Source of the DNA: an uncultured Leucobacter sp.
GTDB taxonomy: Bacteria; Actinomycetota; Actinomycetes; Actinomycetales; Microbacteriaceae
Direction: 5' to 3'
NCBI GenBank assembly: GCA_937967375.1
Contig: CALCJF010000106.1
Coordinates: 1-5,780 of the forward strand
DNA: 5,780 nt
The translations under genes and the position numbers were made by a program. The notes beneath the pieces were generated by a model. It was given only the letters and a program-made list of their open reading frames with translations, was not told the DNA's origin and did no database searches. This document shows positions 1 to 4,674 of this stretch, piece after piece (position 1 is the stretch's first letter; each line of letters opens with the position of its first letter).

Positions 1-1387
1 CGTCCTGAGCGTCGGTCGTGGTCGTGATCGTTGCCTGAATCGGTGTGCCGTCGAGAATCGACTGCCCGCCGTCCACCATCGCTTGCATCTGCCCGGCGAA
101 CTGCGCACGCAGCTCGGGCGACTGCGCCATGATCGACGCGAGCATAGGCGCGAAGTCCACGCCCTGGTCGAGGATCGCCTGCTGCGCTTCGAAGCTCATC
201 CCAGTCTCTTGCGCGAGCTGGGCCAGGTTCGAATTGAAATTCGTGGTGGCGTTCACGCGCTCTTGCATCGCGGCGATGTAGCCTGCCGGGTCAGCGGCCC
301 CGGTTTCGGCGTCTATGAACGAAGTCCATGAGTTGACCGATTCGTCCAGCTCGCGTTGCAGGGCGTTGGTCGCGTCGGTGCGGGCCTGTGAGGCTGCGGC
401 GGCGGCTTCGTCGGCTGCGGCCATTTCCGCGCTGATCGCGGCCATTTGCTCAGAGACACGTATCGCGTCTTCGGTGACGCCGCTTTGTGCTTCGAGCTTC
501 GCGATCAGGTTCGTGCGGCCGCGAATCTCCATGCTGAGGTCTTCCCGCACGGTTGACTGCTGGGCGCGCGAGCGGGCGTCTTCCAGTTCTTCGATCTGAT
601 CGCGCAGCGCACTAATCGACCGGATCGCCGCGTCTGCGTTGGTGCCGGACAGGCCGAGCGCGAGGTCTTTGACGGAGATGCCGAATCGGTCGGCTGATTC
701 GCTCGCAACCTCCATCGCGGTCTTGGCTTCGGCCTGCCAGACTTCCCACCACTCGCGGTTGTCTTCGATCGCGAGGCCCCACTCGTTGAACTTCTCAGCC
801 CACTGAATCTTCGACAGGTCGCCGTCTGCGGCGAGAATTTCACCCGCGATTTCCGCTGATCGCTCTTTGGCAGAGTTCAGGGCGTCGGCAAGCTCTTGCC
901 CTTGTGCCACGGCGTAGCCGATGCCGATAGCGAGGGCGCCACCGGCGACCGCGCCAGCAGCACCCATGTTCGACACGATGCCGCCGAACGTGCCCTGAAT
1001 GCCGTCCACGAGAGAGTCCATCGAGCCGTCGAACGAGCTGAACGTCTCGCTCGCGTTCTGCACCGCTTCGTCTTTCAGCTCGGCAAGATCACGCTTCGCA
1101 GCGTCGGTGCCGCTGCCGATGCCGCGCCCGAGCGAATCGCCAGCCTTGTTCGAGGATTGGCGCGCCTGGTCGGCCATTTCCTTAAACTCGCGCCCCAGGC
1201 GCTCGACGCCCTGCTCGGCATCTTTCGCGCCGTCGCTGATCGCGTCGCCGGTCTTGTCGCCCGCTTTCTTCGCGTCGCGCGCCACATCATCGAGCGAGTC
1301 GGCAACGTCATCGAGCGCTTCGCCCATGTCGCTAGTGCCTCGCAGGAAGCGGGCGATGCCTGCGAGAAATTCGATCTTGATTGCCAC
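1..1387 (-). CDS. Tail tape measure protein, N-terminal 462 codons (3' end outside window)
   Basis: The frame read from GTG 1387 is open to the left edge of the window. The N terminus FLAGIARFLRGTSDMGEALDDVADSL..., with LDDVA repeats, is typical of tape measure proteins, which span the tail lumen, set tail length and are ejected ahead of DNA. Residues 1-135 are highly charged and helical. Residues 141-162 are a Gly/Ala-rich hydrophobic stretch (AVAGGALAIGIGYAVAQG) that could cross a membrane. Residues about 255-350 look coiled-coil (IRSISALRDQIEELEDARSR; SEQMAAISAEMAAADEAAAA). Residues 352-450 resemble the N-terminal domains of other tape measure proteins, and the final visible QATITTTTDAQD may begin the next domain. 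GTG is the first possible start after an in-frame TGA (1393-1391) and has GGAG eight bases upstream; an ATG at 1327 has no comparable site. The start shares one base with the preceding TAG. The tail length cannot be estimated because the gene is cut. Confidence 0.85.
   Translation of the reverse strand, partial: MAIKIEFLAGIARFLRGTSDMGEALDDVADSLDDVARDAKKAGDKTGDAISDGAKDAEQGVERLGREFKEMADQARQSSNKAGDSLGRGIGSGTDAAKRDLAELKDEAVQNASETFSSFDGSMDSLVDGIQGTFGGIVSNMGAAGAVAGGALAIGIGYAVAQGQELADALNSAKERSAEIAGEILAADGDLSKIQWAEKFNEWGLAIEDNREWWEVWQAEAKTAMEVASESADRFGISVKDLALGLSGTNADAAIRSISALRDQIEELEDARSRAQQSTVREDLSMEIRGRTNLIAKLEAQSGVTEDAIRVSEQMAAISAEMAAADEAAAAASQARTDATNALQRELDESVNSWTSFIDAETGAADPAGYIAAMQERVNATTNFNSNLAQLAQETGMSFEAQQAILDQGVDFAPMLASIMAQSPELRAQFAGQMQAMVDGGQSILDGTPIQATITTTTDAQD
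902..967 (-). other. Hydrophobic, possibly membrane-spanning segment of the tape measure
   Basis: Codons 141-162 encode an uncharged Gly/Ala/Val/Ile-rich run flanked by polar helices. Tape measure proteins often contain such segments, which are thought to help DNA cross the host membrane. Only one is seen in the visible part. Confidence 0.5.
1277..1318 (-). repeat. Two tandem 21-base units encoding (A/S)LDDVA(D/R)
   Basis: Residues 24-30 (ALDDVAD) and 31-37 (SLDDVAR) of the tape measure are a seven-residue tandem repeat. At DNA level the ten bases TCATCGAGCG (plus strand) recur at 1287-1296 and 1308-1317, exactly 21 bases apart. A heptad unit fits a helical or coiled-coil N terminus. The coding role is enough to explain the repeat. 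Confidence 0.5.
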
Positions 1388-1878
1388 TAGTCAGTCTCCA
1401 AGTTTCGGTTGCCCTGGGCCAGGCCGCGCACGATGCCATTCACCCAGGCGGCGACGATCCGGGGTGCTGTCTCACGGGCGGCACGGTAGGCGACCCTGCC
1501 GCTCTTAGCGCGCGGGCCGAAGTTCTTGCCGATGGTCTGGTTCCGTCGCTTGCCGCGCCAGCTCACGCGCACCACCTTGGGCGATGCACCGAACTCTGCG
1601 CCCTGCCAGTTCGCGGTCGGGTTGAGCCCGCCTGAAAGCGGGCGGCGCGAGGTCGCGGAGAGCATCGTGAAACTGTCAGAGCCGACGTTTGCGCGAGCGC
1701 CTCGGGCGATCACTTGCCGTTGCTGGTTGGTGGTCGCGAACTGTTCCACGGTCGGTTTCCAGAGCTCGTTGAGCGCGCGCCGCGCGCCCGCCCGCATCTC
1801 TCGGCGGGCGGGCGTCGCGGCAGTCTTGAGCAGCAAGATCACCGCTTGCAGCTCGGGAGACTTGCGCACGTCGAGCAT
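1387..1878 (-). CDS. Arginine-rich tail-module protein of unknown function
   Basis: I do not recognise this 163-residue protein with certainty. It lies between the major tail protein and the tape measure, where siphoviruses normally encode the two tail assembly chaperones. It does not look like a chaperone: by my count it has 22 Arg and 7 Lys against 10 acidic residues, so it is strongly basic. The first half is helical (LKTAATPARREMRAGARRAL). The middle has RRPLSGGLNPTANWQGAEFG (about 78-97), recalling the GxxNP...W...EFG pattern of HK97 gp10-like head-tail proteins. The C-terminal part has VSWRGKRRNQTIGKNFGPR and a final helix. A gp10-like joining protein placed after the tail tube gene is the best guess. 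The ATG follows the previous TAA after two bases with no Shine-Dalgarno sequence, so it is probably coupled. Its TAG shares one base with the next GTG. Confidence 0.8.
   Translation of the reverse strand: MLDVRKSPELQAVILLLKTAATPARREMRAGARRALNELWKPTVEQFATTNQQRQVIARGARANVGSDSFTMLSATSRRPLSGGLNPTANWQGAEFGASPKVVRVSWRGKRRNQTIGKNFGPRAKSGRVAYRAARETAPRIVAAWVNGIVRGLAQGNRNLETD
1396..1399 (-). promoter_or_regulatory. Ribosome binding site deciding the GTG start of the tape measure gene
   Basis: GGAG on the coding strand, eight bases before GTG 1387 and inside the last codons of the upstream gene. It favours GTG 1387 over the in-frame ATG at 1327. Confidence 0.6.
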
Positions 1879-1889
1879 GGTTAGACCGC
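1873..1889 (-). repeat. Repeated stop-start junction, copy 2 (major tail protein / basic protein)
   Basis: Coding strand GCGGTCTAACCATGCTC, differing from the copy at 3017-3033 in one base between stop and start. Upstream, both copies also carry GTTCGCG-like sequence, offset by two bases. Both sit after the two most abundant structural proteins, capsid and tail tube, and neither following gene has its own Shine-Dalgarno sequence. Confidence 0.55.
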
Positions 1890-2291
1890 GCGAACGAGCG
1901 TCGGCTTGGTCGAGCCCATCGTGACGGTGAACTCGTTGTACGCGCCGACAGGGCCGCCGATTTCCGGGGCCACGATAGTGACCTCGGAAATGAACGACAC
2001 CTTGCCGTCAAAGTGCGGCTTGTACTCGAAGTCGGCAGTTTCGCCCTCGTGCTCCAGCAGGAAGTTGCACAGGCTGGTCGCGGTTTCCCAGTCCTGAATA
2101 CCGGTCATCTCTACCGTGTAAGTGGGCGAGGTTTCGTCAGTGAACACGGCTTCGGGGGTGCCGCCGCGCCACTCCTGCATGCTTGCCGAGCGGGCGTACT
2201 TCACACTGTTGACGTGCTTCGAGAAACTGTCGGTGCCGACCGTCAGCGAGATGTGCTTGACGAGGCGAGGGGTGGTGGGCTGTTCGGCCAT
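1881..2291 (-). CDS. Major tail protein (tail tube)
   Basis: A 136-residue protein that would polymerise into the tail tube around the tape measure. The sequence alternates short beta-strand-like stretches, as tube proteins do. The clearest signature is the C-terminal half: SLCNFLLEHEGETADFEYKP (73-92), DGKVSFISEVTIVAPEIGG (95-113), then GAYNEFTVTMGSTKP (116-130). The phrase FEYKP, then a strand, then GGPVGAYNEFTVT is characteristic of actinophage major tail proteins. It is short compared with the lambda tube protein (246 residues), so it probably has only the tube domain and no extra Ig-like decoration domain. The ATG at 2291 has AAGGA nine bases upstream, beginning within the TAA of the previous gene. 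It should be among the most highly expressed genes here. Confidence 0.85.
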   Translation of the reverse strand: MAEQPTTPRLVKHISLTVGTDSFSKHVNSVKYARSASMQEWRGGTPEAVFTDETSPTYTVEMTGIQDWETATSLCNFLLEHEGETADFEYKPHFDGKVSFISEVTIVAPEIGGPVGAYNEFTVTMGSTKPTLVRAV

Positions 2292-2300
2292 GATGGGGTT

Positions 2301-2305
2301 TCCTT
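2301..2305 (-). promoter_or_regulatory. Ribosome binding site for the major tail protein
   Basis: AAGGA on the coding strand, nine bases before the ATG at 2291. It overlaps the TAA stop of the upstream gene in the sequence TAAGGA. It lies in the widest intergenic gap in the window, which is only 12 bases. Confidence 0.6.
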
Positions 2306-2699
2306 AGTTGTAGAAGTCGTCACGGATCGTGACGAGGTAGCCGGGGAATGGGGGCGACATATCGTCGGCAGGCTGATACTCGCCGGGTTCTGCGGTGTCG
2401 AGACTGAGTGGGGAGGCGATCAGGGCGTCGAGGATCGGGTCTACCGTGGCGAACGCATCGAGCGCCGGGCCGGGCTTCGCGACGACAAACAACGTCCACG
2501 AGAGGCGAGTGACGCCGCCGACTGGGAACTCGAAACGTGGGGTAGGCTGCACGAGCACGGTGCCGTGTAGGCCGGGGCCTTTCTTGTCGAGCTTCGCGGC
2601 GTCGTCCGTGACGACCACCTCAGTGAGCGCGGGGTCAATGGAGAGTGCTGCGGTCACTGTGGCGACGATCTGCGCGGTGCGCTCGGTTCTGGTGCTCAT
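2304..2699 (-). CDS. Probable tail terminator / minor tail protein
   Basis: A 131-residue protein between the connector and the major tail protein, the usual slot for the tail terminator that caps the tube and docks it to the head. An N-terminal helix (RTERTAQIVATVTAAL) is followed by VVVTDD, a strand region GTVLVQPTPRFEFPVGG (about 46-62), SWTLFVVAKPGPALDAF (67-83), a helix DPILDALIASPL and a C-terminal PFPGYLVTIRDDFY. The order strand, W-x-L-x-VV, aspartate-rich helix, proline-rich loop, Y-x-V-T resembles actinophage tail terminators. A head-closure protein is the main alternative. The ATG overlaps the connector stop (ATGA), and AGGAA lies seven bases upstream. The TAA stop runs straight into the next gene's ribosome binding site. 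Confidence 0.58.
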   Translation of the reverse strand: MSTRTERTAQIVATVTAALSIDPALTEVVVTDDAAKLDKKGPGLHGTVLVQPTPRFEFPVGGVTRLSWTLFVVAKPGPALDAFATVDPILDALIASPLSLDTAEPGEYQPADDMSPPFPGYLVTIRDDFYN

Positions 2700-3022
2700 C
2701 GTGAGATTCCTGGGGTCGCGTAGGGGGCGAGGATCGGGTAGACGGTGCTCATGGGGTCTTTCGAGATGCGCATCGGGATCACCTCACCGTTGCCGAATGT
2801 GGCGATGCCGTTGCGGGCGGTGCGGCGGTAGTAGACCGCCGCACCTGCCTCGACCACGGCGAGCACGCCGATAGCGTCGGGCACCCGGTCTGCTGCCGCC
2901 CCCAGGTGGCGGGTCACCATGTCGTGACCCGCCTGCGCTGCGGCGACGACCTGCTCGTCGGCAGAGTCATCGTCCAGGTGCTTCGCGAGCGCCTGCACCG
3001 CTTGCTCTGGGGTGGGGAGCAT
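2696..3022 (-). CDS. Head-tail connector (adaptor) protein, gp6-like
   Basis: A 108-residue protein directly after the capsid gene, in the place where siphoviruses encode the adaptor ring that sits under the portal. The N-terminal half is helical and acidic (TPEQAVQALAKHLDDDSADE), followed by a helix ending in VEAGAAVYYRRTARNG (about 57-72) and the C-terminal KDPMSTVYPILAPY (88-101). This YxRR, DPM and YPxL pattern is familiar from small actinophage connector proteins. The assignment rests on these motifs plus position, not on a measured match. The ATG follows the capsid TAA after only two bases and has no clear Shine-Dalgarno sequence, so translation probably depends on ribosomes reinitiating after the capsid gene. 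The end overlaps the next start as ATGA. Confidence 0.68.
   Translation of the reverse strand: MLPTPEQAVQALAKHLDDDSADEQVVAAAQAGHDMVTRHLGAAADRVPDAIGVLAVVEAGAAVYYRRTARNGIATFGNGEVIPMRISKDPMSTVYPILAPYATPGISR
2707..2711 (-). promoter_or_regulatory. Ribosome binding site for the tail terminator gene
   Basis: AGGAA on the coding strand, seven bases before the ATG at 2699. A moderate match within the end of the connector gene; it agrees with the ATGA-overlap start. Confidence 0.5.
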
Positions 3023-3033
3023 CGTTAGACCGC
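3017..3033 (-). repeat. Repeated stop-start junction, copy 1 (capsid / connector)
   Basis: Coding strand GCGGTCTAACGATGCTC spans the capsid stop (TAA) and connector start (ATG). It matches 16 of 17 bases with the junction at 1873-1889. Both junctions end one protein in Val, leave two bases, and start the next with Met-Leu. Confidence 0.55.
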
Positions 3034-4146
3034 GAACTCGATGGGGAGGATCGCGTCGGGCATCTCTGCCGCGCAGGCGAGGTAGCCGTAGACGGAGTAG
3101 GCGCGCGTCAGGTTCGTGACGTTCATATCCTCCAGCGCGACGGGTGCGCCTGCGTTCTCCCAGGTCGTGATTGCCTGCTCGTTGTAGAACGCGCCACGAC
3201 CAGGCGCAGAGCCGGGGAGCAGGCGCACGCGGGTCGAGGCGACCGTGCCCTCGGGGCCCTCCGTGCCGGGCAGGCTCAGCTCGCCGACCACGTTCGAGCC
3301 GGTGCCCGCGACGATCTGGAACTGGAGCCGGTCGCTCGCGTCGGCGAGGGTGAACAGTTCCTTGAACTTGTCCTTGCTGAGGTACAGGCCAGCGATGGGG
3401 AGCGCCGCATCATCGAACGCGTCGTGCGCGTCGATCATGAGCGATACCCAGTCTGCGGCCTTGGCTGCGGCGATCAGGTCGAGGTTGTGACCGGCGACGA
3501 TGTTCGCGGCGCTGGTCGCGGCGAACAGGGCGCGCACCTCGGCCTCGGTCTGCTGCGCGTAGGCAATGAGCTGCGCGCGACGGGTGAGGTTCAGCACCGA
3601 CACATCTGCACGCTCGACCGACTGAAACGACAGTTCGCTCCAGCCGCCATAGGTGCCGACCGGTGCGGTATCCGAGCCAACAACGACCTTGCCCTTGGCG
3701 AGCGCGTCGCCCTCTGCGGCCTGCTTCTCGACCTTGACGGTGTTCGATTCCAGCACGCCGTGCTCGATGCGCGAGCCGGTCGCGGGCAGCGGGGCGGTCA
3801 GGAAGCTGTTGAGCACGCGTCGCCCCTTGTCGATCAGGCGGATCGAGTCACCCACCCAGGGATCGCGGGCGATGGTGTCGGCGAGCACGGTGCCGTCGTA
3901 GGCGCGCTGGTTGTGCAGCGAGGCGTCGGCTGCTGCCGCGTGCCAGTCGGCGTGCAGCGAACGTGCTTCGGCGTCGCCCGCATGGTAGGCGCGAACGAAG
4001 TGGCCGAACGTGGCGAAACGGGGCGGCAGCGCCTGGCGCTGTTCGCCGATGGTCGCGAGCTGCGCCTGCATGCTGCGGAGCTGTTCGCTCTGCTCGGAGC
4101 GCAGATTGTCGAGGTCAGCGATCGTGACCGGCTCGATGGTGGGCAT
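3025..4146 (-). other. Candidate internally started major capsid protein (373 aa)
   Basis: Starting at the in-frame ATG 4146 (Met177 of the fusion) gives a 373-residue protein beginning MPTIEPVTIADLDNL. That length is close to the 385 residues of the HK97 capsid protein (known value). The start falls after the last protease motif and before the capsid scaffold-like segment, just where a separate capsid gene would begin. AAAAAGGAG ends eight bases upstream. Seen: motif, spacing and frame. Inferred: that ribosomes use it. It would let the phage make hundreds of capsid subunits while making far less protease. Confidence 0.65.
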
Positions 4147-4674
4147 AGTGGGTACTCCTTTTTGGTTGGGTCGGTTGCGAACCTCGGTGATGGTCGCTGA
4201 GTCGTAGGCGGGGAAAGACACGAGCGAAACCTCGCGAATGCGGATACGAGTCCACACGCGCAGGTCGTCGGCGTCGTCGCGAGCTTCGACGCGGTACTCG
4301 ATGCCCTCGAAGCCGATAGAGAGCGAGTCGATCACGCCGTCGCGCACGAGCGTCGCTGCTTCGTCACCGCGCGGGGTGCGCGAGATTTGCGCGTCGATCA
4401 TGAGGCCGGTATCGGTGGACTCGGAGCCGGTGACCTTGCCGATAGCGTCGCGGTGCTGCCAGTAGAGCTTCGCGCTCTCCAGGCCCTCGAACTCGCAAGC
4501 GCGGTCGAACATCTCGGTAAACGCCCATGACGCATACTCTTCGTTGAACGGTACGGCGACGCCCGAAATGTCGTAGCCGGTCGCGGCATCGGCAGCCGGG
4601 TCAGCCTCGGCGGCGGGGTCGAGGTCGTCGCGGCGCAGCAGCGGCGCGGTGCAGGTGAGTAGCTGGGTAGTCAT
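3025..4674 (-). CDS. Prohead protease-major capsid protein fusion, HK97 fold
   Basis: A single 549-residue ORF carries two functions that HK97 keeps in separate genes. Residues about 32-165 are a prohead protease. The likely catalytic residues are His74 (in YWQHRDAIGKV), Ser119 (in DSLSIGF) and Glu148 (in REVSLVSFPAY), following the usual His, Ser, acidic order. Residues from 177 on are the HK97-fold major capsid protein: a short charged, probably coiled-coil scaffold-like segment (about 183-215), then DSIRLIDKGRRVLNSF (276-291), EGDALAKGKV (321-330) and APVGTYGGWSELSFQSVER (337-355), all typical of actinophage capsid proteins. The protease would cut the scaffold segments in the procapsid and then itself. 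The ATG at 4674 has AGGAGG ten bases upstream and overlaps the portal stop. An in-frame ATG with its own strong ribosome binding site at codon 177 suggests a second, capsid-only product. The frame is open throughout, so this is a real fusion and not two adjacent genes. Protease-capsid fusions are known from other phages; the dual start is my inference. Confidence 0.93.
   Translation of the reverse strand: MTTQLLTCTAPLLRRDDLDPAAEADPAADAATGYDISGVAVPFNEEYASWAFTEMFDRACEFEGLESAKLYWQHRDAIGKVTGSESTDTGLMIDAQISRTPRGDEAATLVRDGVIDSLSIGFEGIEYRVEARDDADDLRVWTRIRIREVSLVSFPAYDSATITEVRNRPNQKGVPTMPTIEPVTIADLDNLRSEQSEQLRSMQAQLATIGEQRQALPPRFATFGHFVRAYHAGDAEARSLHADWHAAAADASLHNQRAYDGTVLADTIARDPWVGDSIRLIDKGRRVLNSFLTAPLPATGSRIEHGVLESNTVKVEKQAAEGDALAKGKVVVGSDTAPVGTYGGWSELSFQSVERADVSVLNLTRRAQLIAYAQQTEAEVRALFAATSAANIVAGHNLDLIAAAKAADWVSLMIDAHDAFDDAALPIAGLYLSKDKFKELFTLADASDRLQFQIVAGTGSNVVGELSLPGTEGPEGTVASTRVRLLPGSAPGRGAFYNEQAITTWENAGAPVALEDMNVTNLTRAYSVYGYLACAAEMPDAILPIEFAV
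4155..4163 (-). promoter_or_regulatory. Strong internal ribosome binding site within protease-capsid ORF
   Basis: On the coding strand this reads AAAAAGGAG, followed by eight bases (TACCCACT) and ATG at 4146. It is one of the two best Shine-Dalgarno matches in the window, the other being AGGAGG before the fusion's own start. It encodes Gln-Lys-Gly in the linker between the two domains. Its A-rich run stands out from the GC-rich surroundings, which fits selection for ribosome binding rather than for protein sequence. Confidence 0.7.

Noticed and set aside
896..1508. Overlapping plus-strand ORFs of 164 and 169 codons opposite the tape measure start.
   Set aside because: Low-complexity Arg/Ala/Ser translations. 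The minus-strand tape measure frame is continuous over all 462 codons and explains the region.
1676..2011. A 111-codon minus-strand ORF spanning the end of the tail tube gene and the start of the basic protein, considered as a frameshifted chaperone extension.
   Set aside because: It is Arg/Ser-rich with no chaperone character, and I saw no slippery heptamer leading into it.
2013..2570. A 185-codon plus-strand ORF across the major tail protein and terminator genes.
   Set aside because: It crosses two well-supported minus-strand genes and their junction, and shows no family motif.
4155..4166. A-rich run CCAAAAAGG considered as a programmed frameshift site between protease and capsid.
   Set aside because: The zero frame stays open on both sides and carries both domains, so no shift is needed. 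The run is better explained as part of a ribosome binding site.
3424..4200. A 258-codon plus-strand ORF antisense to the capsid gene.
   Set aside because: It is an open shadow frame typical of high-GC DNA. Its translation is rich in Arg, Gly and Val with no recognisable domain, and the opposite strand has a clear capsid protein with domain motifs.
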